The translations under genes were made by a program, and so were the position numbers. Below the pieces are notes generated by a model, which saw nothing but the letters and a program-made list of their open reading frames with translations, made no database searches and was not told the DNA's origin. This document shows positions 12,393 through 23,093 of a stretch of 64,000 bases of DNA, piece after piece. The DNA is from Orobanche coerulescens. Its lineage: Eukaryota; Streptophyta; Magnoliopsida; Lamiales; Orobanchaceae. Position 1 is the first letter of the stretch, and every line of letters begins with the position of its first letter. The DNA lies in assembly GCA_033398695.1 (NCBI GenBank), contig CM065818.1:55770001-55834000 (forward strand). The letters run 5' to 3'.

Positions 12393-12401
12393 TTATTTAT
12401 A
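12393..12401 (-). promoter_or_regulatory. Possible TATA box of the E1 LOG-like gene
   Basis: Minus strand reads TATAAATAA 82 bp before the LOG-like ATG. A CT-rich leader ending in AAAAATGGAG follows. The element and spacing are conserved in E2 (25647-25655), suggesting an internal promoter separate from the LTR. Confidence 0.55.
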
Positions 12402-12624
12402 GAAGAAAAAGAAGGTAAAAATTGTTTAACAAGTTTGTGATTGCGTTTGATTGTGCTTCAACTACTCAATAGAATAATGAAAGCTTTTATCGCGTATCAC
12501 ATTTTTTATTCAGAAAATCTCACCACACGACAAAAATAAAAGATACTTACGCGTATGTACAGTAGTTGTGATTGTGGCTCACATCTTCCTCTGATTTTAC
12601 GTTCAGAAACGGCCTAAACGCCTT

Positions 12625-13170
12625 CTATGAGTCGGGGAGAAGCTTCCCATCCAATTTTCTTACAAATTGGCAAACAAGGTCTTTTAACGTCAGATTCCCA
12701 AGACGTTGTTCATATTCTGGTTTGAATTTATTCCACAAACATTGAATTCCGTAATACACAAGTCCACTAGGATGCGTGTCAAGAGAAATTTCGATGTTAT
12801 CTAAATTCTCCTTATTCAGACCATCATTAATGAACTGAATTTTATCTTCTCTGTTTGTAGATGGAATTCCTAAAGATCGACATTTTGCATTACAGTTCCA
12901 TCTAGCACATTTATAGCAAACGGCTAGAATCTTTGCTCGTCGTTTCTTGGCATATGAACTTTTTCCAAGCCCTGGTAAAAATCTAGTTGGTGTTTCTGTG
13001 AATTCACCTTCTATTCTTACTTTGGCTTCGATAATGAATCTTATGTCAAAAGGTGTGCTTTTATTCGTAAGCAACCTCATCCTTTCAAGCCTTGTCTTAT
13101 AAATTTTTAAAATTGCATTTTTGCTTAGAAGGGGAAATCTTTTTTCAATTTTAAACAATGTTTCATCCAT
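12625..13170 (-). CDS. E1 ORF1: unrecognised Cys-rich protein, 181 aa
   Basis: An open frame starting MDETLFKIEKRFPLL and ending in KLDGKLLPDS. The upstream in-frame AT-rich stretch (to 13245) encodes an implausible Phe/Leu run, so I place the start at 13170. The basic N-terminal half (KSSYAKKRRAK) leads to CYKCARWNCNAKC, a C-x2-C-x4-C-x3-C cluster that could bind zinc or nucleic acid (inference). The rest is mixed charged (NREDKIQFINDGLNKENL). I do not recognise the family; it is not a CCHC Gag. It is the first gene after the primer site, where gag normally sits. E2 carries a decayed copy (24891-25424). Confidence 0.6.
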   Translation of the reverse strand: MDETLFKIEKRFPLLSKNAILKIYKTRLERMRLLTNKSTPFDIRFIIEAKVRIEGEFTETPTRFLPGLGKSSYAKKRRAKILAVCYKCARWNCNAKCRSLGIPSTNREDKIQFINDGLNKENLDNIEISLDTHPSGLVYYGIQCLWNKFKPEYEQRLGNLTLKDLVCQFVRKLDGKLLPDS

Positions 13171-13410
13171 GATAAAAAATAAATAAATAAATAAAAAAAA
13201 TAAAATAAAAAGACAATGAAAATAATTAAAAAAAAATATATACAAATATCAGTTGTTGTGGGAAACTGAAAAATCCGACTTTAATAGTCACAGAGTACCG
13301 TTATCCGCCACTTGACCGGACAAACACAATTTAGTACTAAGTTACAACGTCGAGAAATTTGTACCTACACAAATAGTTTATAATGTAAGAGTTCAAATAT
13401 AACTTATACT

Positions 13411-13428
13411 TCCCCGGCAACGGCGCCA
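13411..13428 (-). promoter_or_regulatory. E1 primer binding site (tRNA-Asp type)
   Basis: Minus strand reads TGGCGCCGTTGCCGGGGA, complementary to the 3' end of plant tRNA-Asp, 6 nt inside the 5' LTR end. Confidence 0.85.
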
Positions 13429-13434
13429 AAAACT

Positions 13435-14969
13435 TGACACGCTTTTTGTGTAACTATCGCAAGTGCACGATATCGTATCAAGTAGTAAAGTGGACTTTTT
13501 GAGTCCGGTTTATCGATCCCACAAGGAAGTTATGTTATAATTTGAATTATACACTATTAGTCTATTTTTATAGATACTTAAGATGAGTGAAACACACAAT
13601 TAAAAAGTTTGGTTTAATAATTGCAAAGAAATTGCAATAATAGTTCTAATATTATAAGGAAATAAAAAGATAGCAATAATAATAGATTGATTATCGATAA
13701 AATGAAATAGTTGGGATTACAAACTTAGTTCGTCATTAGTTATAAAAGATGTATTGGAGATCATAAGATGAATTTACTTATTATGTTGTGTAGATTCGAT
13801 TTTCCTTAAAAAGACGGTTTCTCTTTCGAACTATAAACGCCCTTACATATTGAATCAATCCACTATATTTCTATGTTGATTGGCTTCAATACATAGCATT
13901 AGGATTTGTGAAAATAACTCAATGAATCATCTAAGGACTAGGGGTATATTTCTATCCCCTAGAACAACTTAGAGTGAAGATCATTTGATCTAATCAAACA
14001 TATTTTCTTTGGTAACATATGAAGATCATAAATATCTTCATTAATTGTCCAAATAAATAAAGATTGTTAAAACAATGAAAATCACACACAATAATAAGTA
14101 ATTCATAATATATCTTTATACAAACATAAATAACATGACTAACCTTGTTTATAATCCCAACTTAAGAAACTTAGCCCATAAAGGGTTTATTACACATATT
14201 ACAAGCTTTGGTGGTCATTCTTAGTTGAATCAAGAGAAAGAATTGATCCTAACTCCCTTAGTAGATAAAGGAGATAGAAGCAATAAACTCTCTGAACAAC
14301 ATATACTATACCACACTTACAAAGATCACTCAAGAACACAAGTGTGTTCTTCACACAAAAAGAAAAGTTTACAAGAAAATGGAAAATTATATGATGAATG
14401 GTGAATGATGAAGGATCTAAGGGGTCTATTTATACACCTAAAGTCATCTAATAGCTCCAAAACTACAAAGATTATTACATTATATCGGATCAATGCCAGC
14501 CATCCCCTCAATAATACACAAAAAGTATAAAAAATTAGACAAATCATATCAATCTGTCAAGAGTTACGGCCGTAACATTCAGGAGTTACGGCCGTAACGT
14601 GGCTTCGTAAATTTGCTCAGTTGAAGCTTTGATAGTTACGTTTTCAATTTGCCTCGGACTTTGCGTTTTTGCCCCAGATCTTCTTCGGATGATAACTTTT
14701 GATACATAACTCTGATTTTGAATCCGGAAAGACTGCCGAATTCGTCTCGAAAAGCCCTACAACATGAATATATCAAAATTCAATAAAGAGAATATTTATT
14801 AAACATGTTGTTTCTTGAGTAATTCAGTTATTTAATCCGATCATCATCCAATAAAAATAAAATCGTTAAAACTAATAAATTAAAAGCAAAAAACGAGAAG
14901 ACTAGCTCAATTATGGGTGAATTTTATCGATACAAACCATGGATAAGTGTACAAAAATGACACTTATCA
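13435..14969 (-). repeat. E1 5' LTR
   Basis: 1535 bp, TGACACGC...CTTATCA on the plus strand, collinear with both E2 LTRs. A TATA box (complement of TATAAATAG) lies at 14426-14434. Two TTACGGCCGTAA palindromes (14564-14575 and 14586-14597) are about 130-170 bp upstream of it in element orientation. Confidence 0.9.
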
Positions 14970-17553
14970 TACGACCATTTGTGAGTACCATCATAACATC
15001 GTAAGCCACCCAAGCTAACACTTATGATCATGTCTGTATAATGACTCAATGAAAAGAGAGGACTCAACACCTTTGTTATGCGAGTGCTACATTATTCTCT
15101 TTAGCATAGGAGGGTGTCTTCTCCTAATTGTGCCAAAGAATAGGCTTTAATCAATGATGGCTAAGAAAGATCATCGTGGGGTCTTTAGCGTCACACATGC
15201 TCGTGAAAGCAAGGCACAAATGACATAAATATCATCATCGGCCATGAGCCCTGCTCACGACTCCACCAACGTACTTTTGTGTCTTTGATCCAGCTAGCTT
15301 CTTCATTCAAAGAAAAAAAAACGATGTCTATGACAATACCATGGTATATGGAACATCAAACTGTCCAAAGTACGGACTATTAAAGCCTCAATGTGTCAAT
15401 GTCCCAATATTAACAAAACCGATGCAAGCCAGACCATATTGACTTGTGAATATTTTTTCACATATCTAATACATGCGATGCATAAGATTATATTTCTCAC
15501 AAATCACAACAAGATATTATGAGTGATACACTTTGGCATAAATATCATCTAGTCATAACATGGTTCAATTGTTACGGAACATGTGACTAGAAAATGCTAT
15601 TCGACATTCAACAACTTGAGCATTATACCACTCATTGATTGTGATAACCTAGTCATTATAGTCATAATGGATTTATAACACGAAATCCAAAAATATTGCG
15701 TTCCTTAGAAATAGCTTAATAAGCATTCAATTTCACTTGCAAAATTTTACAAACATGAGCGTAGCGAATAATCTATCAATATAGAGATTTTATACCTGAT
15801 ATGATCAAAATGATCTGTCATATTGAATGCATAACATGGCAAGATTATACGTCTAAGGGGCAAAATTATGACACAAGCATGAGGTAAAACTACCATGCAC
15901 ACGCTCGACATTCTTAAAAGGGTCGTATTTTGAGCTTCCCTAAGGAAAGTGTTTTTCAACATTTGAAAGGGCCAAAAAGAGGTTGAAAAACGTGTGTCAT
16001 AAGACTGCTTGCAAATTTAAGATGGGAACTAAGTTGGTGGGGACAAAAGTTAGCACAACCGCTGGAAATAAAATTATCTGCAGCTTGACCTTTGTTCATT
16101 AAAACAGCGATAACTCCCTCATTAGGAAGTCTATGGATGAACAGTCAAATGTTCTGGAAACTAGACTTCCGTAACTTTCTATCCATAGATTGTGAACCAC
16201 GCGGATCATTAAAATTAGATCACAGTGCATGTTTAAATTGACTACTTTAGTATTTCCCGAGTTTAGTGAGAAAACAAGGTTGAGACCATATCCAATGGCA
16301 TAAGTGTTGATGCAAAAATATGGCAATGACAGCCATAGGTGCGTTTAAATGCAGCAGGGTGTTCAATTTCTTATCTCTACTAATGATCCTATCGGTAACT
16401 CCAACTTAATAGACTTGCAGAGAAAGTAGGAATGTCGGTACAACTAAGGCTATTTGAAAACCACTGATTCCGTTTGAACTTTCACAGCATAAAGAAATAC
16501 CAAGGAGGATGCATCTAGTCATGATCAAAAGTGTAGACAAAATCCACCGAAAGGCATCAAACCAACCAAATAATTCAATTCTCAATTTTCAAGTATACAT
16601 CATAATAGCCAGGTTATGTGGATGCAACACAGTGCATCATAATTAAGCATTTTTAACCATGAGACATAATGAATATTCCATAACCAACTCGTCTTGACCA
16701 TCCAATAAGATCGACTAAACATAGTCAAATATGTAAGGCGCATGCCTTTACAAATACTTGGAAAAGTATTCGGACCTATAGCCACATGCAGTATAATCGA
16801 GGTCGAAGAATTCATGTATTTACCGAAATATGCCATTGCTTTACATGTTAAGAGTCATGAGAATTACTCTTAAATTCAATATTTTATTTTAATAAGATGA
16901 AGGTAGAATTTTTCAAGTATGGGATTGGGTCAAAACTAATGTGGTGGTCCCTCAATTCAATGTGACAAATCTATCACAAATCGATTTTAGAACAACATAT
17001 CTGTTGCAATCGATGTTTGTCCCATTTGTACGTCACATATTCGTGACTAATCATGAACAAGTCATAACTTCACTGTTACCGACAATGTTCATTTTTCTAA
17101 TTGTTAGTTTTAAATCGATAAAGCAGCAACGTCAAGTCGCACCTGAAACGTGACAACAAGCACAAATATCGACTTTCAATAATTATCCGTGACTCCTCAA
17201 GATCCGTCACACAGTTTACTAGGATATATAAGAGTGATACCACCTCTCATAGTCTCATCCACTGCAAAGTAGCATGGGAGATAAAGAACCCAAATACCCA
17301 ATTGCCCAAAAAAAATTTCCCAATGAGAGGAATTAAAAAATAGGAACTTTAATAAAATCTTACGTGGGTACCCGGTTCCATATTTACTTTGATCCTTGAA
17401 CTGGATACTAAATACGGCTTCTCTCCATTGCGTGCACATCATTATGAGCAACATATTTTCCCGGTTCGAACGTGTTGTTCTATGCAAGACGATAGATCAC
17501 ACAATCATATGGCTATCATGACTTTTAACGGTGAGCTTCGATCGGATCGCAGT
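14970..17553 (+). other. Unassigned 2.6 kb between E1 and S2
   Basis: No convincing gene: open frames are short and overlap at random on both strands. No terminal repeats or palindrome arrays are visible. Part of it (about 16095-16260) has the wording of decayed plant LTR sequence, but I cannot assign it. It may be old element or ancestral intergenic DNA. Confidence 0.4.
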
Positions 17554-17950
17554 TGCAACATCCCCAATCCAACTCGGGAATATTACAGCACCACAGAACC
17601 TCTGAGTGAGAATCTACCAGGCTAGATACTAAAACAAGACATCAAAACAAATGCCAACATGGCTAAATATGAATCAGTAGACCGATTTGGCCTTTCATCA
17701 ATAACATACAACTTAAGCTTCATATACATCTCTATCTCGAATCGTACCCATGCAAGGGTCATTATACAACAACACTCCCATACGACGAGAAAACACTATG
17801 GCGGAAAATAAAAATACAATATGACCACCAGTACCAAGTACTAGTCTTCATGTGATTAGTATCGTTTATCTTTCATCATCCTCCGTACCGATCCTTTGGT
17901 TTGCTCCCCAAGAATCCTGCACGTACCTGAATGCAATAGTAGGCATCCAG

Positions 17951-17988
17951 CCCCCGAATACTCGGGGGTTAGCAAATTGAAATTTTGC
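17951..17988 (-). ncRNA. S2 LTR double hairpin
   Basis: CCCCCGAATACTCGGGGG (stem 7, loop 4) is followed after three bases by GCAAATTGAAATTTTGC. The second hairpin keeps a GCAAA/TTTGC stem although its middle differs entirely from the S1, G3 and G7 versions. Confidence 0.6.
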
Positions 17989-18174
17989 CAGTGCAAATAT
18001 AAAGTGCAATTACGAGCCATGCACATCGTATTCCAAGAATATAATAATTTGAACCAAAAAATGGTAAATAACTTAGGATCACATGCAATCGATGGTGAAT
18101 AAATGAAATCATATAATTCAAGATTAGTATTCCGGAATAACTACATCTAATAGCATCTCATTTCCATATTCACG

Positions 18175-18320
18175 TGATTAACCATGGAACTGTACCAACG
18201 GCAACGGAACCCTCTGAGGTCCCGTCGGACCCTCCCAGAGTGGTTAACTCAAAAATATTCATAGAACTGCACCAACAGCAACAGAACCCTCTGAGGACTC
18301 ATCAGTCCGTCCCAGAGTGA

Positions 18321-18351
<31 letters not shown>

Positions 18352-18570
18352 ATTAATCGAATTCAAGGCTAGTATTATGGAGTATCGAAGTCTCATTGTA
18401 CGTCACATTTCATTTATATGCGTGATTAACCATGGAACCGCACCAGAGGCAACGGAACCCTCTGCGGCCCCATCGGACCCTCCCAGAGTGGTTAACCCAA
18501 AAATATTCGTGGAACCGCACCAACGACAACAGAACCCTCTGAGAACTCGTCAGTCCATCTCAGAGTGAAT
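18175..18570 (-). repeat. S2 LTR tandem repeat block
   Basis: Units containing GGAACCCTCTGAGG...CCCAGAGTGG recur near 18205, 18284, 18450 and 18530, split by a TA tract at 18320-18350. CCCTCTG and CAGAG can pair. Two units include the word CCCGTCGGACCC or a close variant, shared with the G1 and G7 blocks. Confidence 0.65.
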
Positions 18571-19507
18571 ATATGGATATGATCACAACCACGAGGAGAT
18601 ATAATTCCCAAACAACAACGAATAGTACCACCTCCTGACAAGGGAGTCAACAAGCAGTACAACACAACATTACACACCAACCAAATAAATACGCATTCCA
18701 ACATACCACCCTTAACAAGGACAGAGAGCTTTAATAGTCACATAACAGAAGAAACTATACTTCGATTCGCGACCACAATACAATGTATCAGAAAGTTTAT
18801 CTATTCGCAAAGTACTCAAGCATTTTAAAGAAATCCATTAGCGAGATTATACCAATCCATTGAAAGTTCATTATGAGTACTCAAGTAGCACACGTAGTTG
18901 ATTACCAATTATTATATCTACGAAACACGAAATGTATAGACAAGATACTTGCCTCAAAATCGACACGCAAATACTCCGACGAACACAGATGGGTCGAAGT
19001 GCCTCGGAACCTACAACTTCTGCAAGAAACAACGAAAACACGATCACAACGAGGAGTAAGACCAATAACAATGGAAATCACCTCAAACCAACGAAGGAAA
19101 ACTCATTGAGACATTTAATCGAACATTAAATACTCAAGACTCCTCTAGAACACGACAATCACGATATCGGAATATACGAAACCGAAATATGGATACACAA
19201 TCCATAAGATATGTTCAACAACATCATTTAACACTAACCGATTCATCAAAATCGGATCGAATACGAAATCAAGAACAAATCTCCAAGAAGTCAACTCTAA
19301 GGAAAATCAAGAAAAATACCTCGATCCGACGAAGAACAATAGATTAGATGATGTTATAATCACCTAGGACGCTCCAAAACACCTTGGAATAGAATAAAAT
19401 TGGCCAATATCACGAACTCTAGTCACCCTTGACTCACCCGCGGAGAGAAGAGGAAAGATGGTAAAAATGAGAAAACATGATTGATGTCCAGTTTATATAT
19501 TGGAAAG

Positions 19508-19865
19508 CTTAGCGTGCGCTAATCACCAAGTATTAGCGTCCGCTATCGAAGCAACGTTCTGCCCAAAACATACAGTTAATGTGCGCTAACTACAATAGTT
19601 AGCGTGCGCTAATGAGACCTTCAGACCCAGTCCAAAAGCTTATGTACTGCCTCGAACTACCAGTTAGCGTGCGCTACCATACCCGTAGCGTGCGCTAACT
19701 GCTGAACCTTAACGCGCGCTATAGAGTTGCATAGCATGCGCTGCCGAACTCCCAGTCGAATGCAGTAGCTTCTGCATCTCGCGTTAGCGTGCGCTATATA
19801 CAAGGCAGCGTGTGCTAACTCTGCACAGTAACACGCGCTACAACTCCCAGTAGCGTGCGCTACCC
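19508..19865 (-). repeat. S2 LTR palindrome array upstream of the TATA box
   Basis: About 12 sites of the type TTAGCGTGCGCTAA or close variants (for example near 19508, 19597, 19664, 19686, 19782 and 19852) in ~360 bp. On the sense (minus) strand the core is mostly CA. The TATA-like TTTATATAT lies just beyond, at 19492-19502. Confidence 0.8.
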
Positions 19866-20053
19866 TATATCGGACCAAAACTCATCACAACAACGAGACT
19901 CCCCCTCTGGGATGACAAACACGCAACGATATAAATCGTAACCAAAAATGTGTCCAAACGTGACATACGATCCCAAAGACATGAACGACAACAATCCGCT
20001 AAACTGCAGAAAGAAAATTCAGCGCAACCGGAACGAAAATCTCGGGTATTACA

Positions 20054-20435
20054 CTTTACCCCACTAAAATAAGTTTCATCCCGAAACTTAAAATGTGAAA
20101 CAATCAGCGCAAGGTAACCATAGACAACACACGTCATCTGCTGCTGACGGCACACAACAAAATGCAACGAACAAAATCACTACGGTTTATTAATCCGAAC
20201 AGCACAACAACCAAAAACATGGGTCTAACGCTGAACAAGTATGAAATTCCGATACCCCAAAGGTTCGGAAGATCAACTACGAAGATAGTTTCCCAAAACT
20301 TAAGAAAATTACGAAGTGGCCCAAATGCTCAATAATCACGATACGAGATCGGACAATGATAATCGGACAACAATGATCGAAGTCACACCTCAACTCAAGA
20401 CATTAAATGAAGTTGTATGAATTACAAGACGTTCA
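20054..20435 (-). other. Remnant of the S2 element interior
   Basis: Starts with the polypurine tract and the chromovirus 3'-end signature (minus strand TTTCGGGATGAAACTT). No coding sequence remains. Beyond about 20435 the sequence changes to the 5S-like repeat, so the element is truncated. Confidence 0.55.
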
Positions 20436-20515
20436 TTTCGCATAGGGCTCACGAGAGTAGTTATGAATGGGTGACCCCCTGGGAAGTTTCTCAGGTGCGC
20501 GTGAGTGAGGATAAA

Positions 20516-20578
<63 letters not shown>

Positions 20579-20655
20579 CGCATAGGGCTCACGAGAGTAG
20601 TTATGAATGGGTGACCCCCTGAGAAGTTTCTCAAGTGCGCGTGAGTGAGGATAAA

Positions 20656-20702
<47 letters not shown>
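20436..20702 (+). repeat. Tandem 5S-rRNA-like segment with (TA)n tracts
   Basis: Two near-identical ~84 bp copies (20436-20519 and 20576-20659), each followed by a TA dinucleotide tract (about 55 and 43 bp). Each contains CGAGAGTAGT, then ATGGGTGACC and CTGGGAAGT, in the order and spacing of the 3' half of plant 5S rRNA (box C region). 5S-derived sequence is known in Cassandra TRIM LTRs and in 5S-derived SINEs; which one this is cannot be settled here. Confidence 0.6.
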
Positions 20703-20703
<1 letters not shown>

Positions 20704-20705
<2 letters not shown>

Positions 20706-21871
20706 GGCCCTAGGTCCGCATGTTGATCAGGTTTCATACAAACTAGAGAATTGTCGTGACATTTCATCGTTTAAGTCTAAGTATATAGAGAATGATGAAT
20801 AAGGACTACTACAACTACCACTAGCATGTCCTCAACTATGTAGTTGATGAGTTTGACTATAACTATGTTCATGTTGCCTATAAAGTGATCTTAAAGTCGT
20901 TTCTACACATAATAGTATAAAAATAATTAATACAAGACACAAGTAGAGAAATTATTTAAAAAAAATACAAAAAGCTGAAAATGTATTAATATTACCTTCG
21001 GCGTTGGTGTGTTCCTCCGGTTCATTATGTCCGTGTTATCTAGAGTTCATTTTCTCCGCTTGCATACGAACAACGTCCTCATAATCGGCCTCCTCTTGGT
21101 AGCGGGCAGCAAGTTGTTCGACAATATGGTATGCTTCAAGACGACGTCTTGAGGCTCCTCTTGATCCCCCCTCAAAGGTCTTGGTGGACGAGATCCGGAA
21201 CAGCCGGGAACATTGAGAGGAGGCTTCCTCTTATCAGCACCACCACGAGATGAAGACATAATGATAGTAGAATAGAAAGATTTGGTTTTTGAAAATTTTA
21301 TTTAACGAAATTGAGGACAAAGTAGAGAGTATCCAATTCAAAATTTGAATAGCACAACAGTTACAACATATAGTGTGTGTATTGTGTAGTGTTGAGAGCA
21401 ATTAGAGGGAGAAGAGAGATCTTCTTAACACAAGATTTGTGAGGTGTGATGATTGTGGAGCAAGTAGAGAGCAAGTAGAAGAAGAGAGTAAGAATAGAAG
21501 AGTGAGGAATGTGGAGTGATGAAAGGAGTATTTATAGATAAAATTGGAGGGTTGAAATTTTGAAATTCAAAATTTGAAATTTGTCAAAAAAAAAAATCGG
21601 AGAAGCTGCTGGAACCGGCGGTTTTCTGCAGGAACCGTCGGTTCCGCTAACACCTCGGCTGTCGCGTTGCAGGCTTTTGACCGTTGCCTCGGAACAGGTG
21701 TAACCGGAGGTTCTCGTTCCGGATTTCTCCAAACCGTAACCGAACCGCCTACATACGGTTCCCAGTTCTGTTGGAACCGTTGATAGCCGATTCCCGATTC
21801 CGGAACCGTTGACCGCCGGTTCGGTTTCAGTTCGAACCAGCAGTTCGGTTCAATTCGAGCAACACTATATT
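20704..21871 (-). mobile_element. Truncated hAT-superfamily transposon
   Basis: Minus-strand 5' end reads TAGTGTTGCTCGAA (21858-21871), matching the hAT terminal consensus. Dense GGAACCG / CGGTTCC subterminal repeats (21600-21855), a TATA-like TATAAATACTCC near 21530, a leader and a transposase start at 21259 follow. The other end is missing: the element stops at the TA tract near 20704. Confidence 0.65.
20750..21259 (-). pseudogene. hAT transposase N-terminus (fragment)
   Basis: Starts MSSSRGGADKRKPPLNVPG and runs to a stop at 21047. The matching peptide seems to continue in another frame to a possible splice donor near 20994 (AAG-GTAATA). A second piece left of an AT-rich intron (about 20905-20750) is Ser/His-rich, like hAT N-termini. 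No catalytic or dimerisation region is present. Family assignment rests on the terminal repeat and the leader more than on the peptide. Confidence 0.5.
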
Positions 21872-22439
21872 ACACTCAATTTAAAATATACAGTTGTTAT
21901 ACCAACAATTATCTTGCAACCATTTCTCTACAAAATAACAAAATTATCTTTAAGAGAAATACTCAAAACTTTCTTCTTCATTTCAAATACTAAAAGGTAG
22001 TCCTTTTTTTTAAAATACCAAAAATATCTTAAGTTTGAAACACCCAAAACTTTCTTCTTCATCTTAAGTTTGGAGTGCTTAAAATATTTTTCACTTGATC
22101 GACGCCATTCATTCTTTAAGCTACACAAATATTTTTCTAATATTGTAAACCTGTCGTCCCATTTTATTTCTAAAAACCTTGAATATATGATTTTGCTAAA
22201 AAAAATGCCAATACATCAACTTGCTGCTCAAAACCTTAGAATTTATTTTTATGCCAAAAAAAATTGCTCGATTGCGAAAATTAACCCATTTGTCAAAATG
22301 GCTCACTCTTTTGAAGCACTCAAACTTCATAATTTTACTTTAAAGTACAAAACACATTCCAAAATGACTTACCATTAAACCAAAATTGCTATATACATTC
22401 AATATTATATTTTATCCCGACTAAGGCCCCGTTCTTTTG
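21872..22439 (+). other. AT-rich spacer
   Basis: AT-rich sequence with no supported gene. AAACTTTCTTCTTCAT occurs twice (about 21966 and 22046), indicating a small internal duplication. Confidence 0.4.
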
Positions 22440-22542
22440 GACTTATTTTGATTTTGATTCGATTCGATTCGATTCGATTCGAGTCAATTCGATTGATTGA
22501 TTGATTCGATTCGATTAATTCTTCTTCTTCTTCTTCTTCTTC

Positions 22543-22580
<38 letters not shown>

Positions 22581-22800
22581 CTTAATTATTATTATTGTTA
22601 TTATTACTAATAATATTACTATTATCGTTGTTGTTGTTAATTACTATTATTATTATTATTATTATTTACTATTATTATTATTATTATTTACCCTTAATAT
22701 ATATTTTAGTTCGATTCGATTCGATTCCATTCGATTCGATTCGATTCGATTCGATTCGAATCCATTCGATTCGATTCGATTCGATTCGATTCATTCGATC
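22440..22800 (+). repeat. Compound microsatellite (ATTCG)n-(TTC)n-(TTA)n-(ATTCG)n
   Basis: Two pentanucleotide blocks (about 22455-22515 and 22709-22797) flank TTC and TTA runs. The block may lie inside a small inverted-repeat element: GTTCTTTTGGA near 22431 has an inverted partner, TCCAAAAACGAG, at 22799. No matching target duplication is seen. Confidence 0.75.
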
Positions 22801-23093
22801 CAAAAACGAGCTCACACGCCCGCTTCCTGCCAAGGTCATCACACTCTCCAGCGTGATTCTCCTAGTCCATGCCACAATCATAATTCAAATAAAGCACCTT
22901 CCGATCTATAATATGTAATATCCATATTCTGAAATCCAACTACGATAATAATCACACTCCGGTATCTAACAATTTTTCTGAAAATACTCATTTTGTCACT
23001 AACAATTATTCAACAGTCTGATCACATACCCCTCTTAGCATTTTATCAATCATTTTAATGTGCAAAAATCATCTTGTGTATGTTGATAAGTGT
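22801..23093 (+). other. Left flank of E2
   Basis: No gene. A possible LTR-like start, TGTAATATCCATATT, occurs at about 22913. The segment was contiguous with 37803-38087 before E2 inserted: target duplication TATGT at 23089-23093 and 37798-37802. Confidence 0.5.

Larger units (their letters stand above)
1..14969 (-). mobile_element. E1: non-autonomous LTR retrotransposon carrying a LOG-like gene (left end outside window)
   Basis: Read on the minus strand, the order is 5' LTR (13435-14969), tRNA-Asp-type primer site, Cys-rich ORF, LOG-like ORF, noncoding region with three 48-nt hairpins, polypurine tract and 3' LTR (1-528, cut by the window edge). LTR ends are TGATAAG...GTGTCA. The same structure is found in plus orientation at 23094-37797 (E2), which fixes the boundaries. 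No gag, protease, RT or integrase reading frame is visible, so movement would need enzymes from another element. The primer site TGGCGCCGTTGCCGGGGA is the one used by Athila-type Ty3 elements, so an Athila-related helper is my inference. G1 is inserted at 1174-10687. Confidence 0.85.
17554..20053 (-). repeat. S2: chromovirus-type LTR (minus orientation)
   Basis: Begins TGCAACATCC (a TGTAAC variant) with the shared CTCGGGAATATTACAGC start and ends CTCGGGTATTACA. It is followed by a purine tract on the minus strand (AGTGGGGTAAAG) and the GGGATGAAACTTATT signature of chromovirus 3' ends, so this is a 3' LTR. It holds the AGACC/GGTCT-type hairpin (17679-17693, one mismatch), the double hairpin (17951-17988), a repeat block (18175-18570), a TATA-like site (19492-19502) and a palindrome array (19508-19865). 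Confidence 0.8.

Noticed and set aside
19508..19865. CRISPR-like regular repeats
   Set aside because: Spacing is irregular, repeats are short palindromes in LTRs, and the sequence is a plant nuclear region.
14970..20053. tRNA or other structured RNA genes
   Set aside because: I looked for tRNA arms and CCA-type ends and saw none; the only RNA-gene likeness is the 5S-like repeat.
20390..20767. Minus-strand frame rich in Ile-Tyr
   Set aside because: It is a translation of the (TA)n tracts and the 5S-like repeat, not a gene.
22595..22918. Frame with repeated Phe-Asp-Ser-Ile
   Set aside because: Product of the ATTCG and TTA microsatellites.
22913..23093. Possible additional LTR start TGTAATATCC
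   Set aside because: Only the first ten bases resemble LTR starts; no matching end or internal LTR landmarks follow at 37803-38087.
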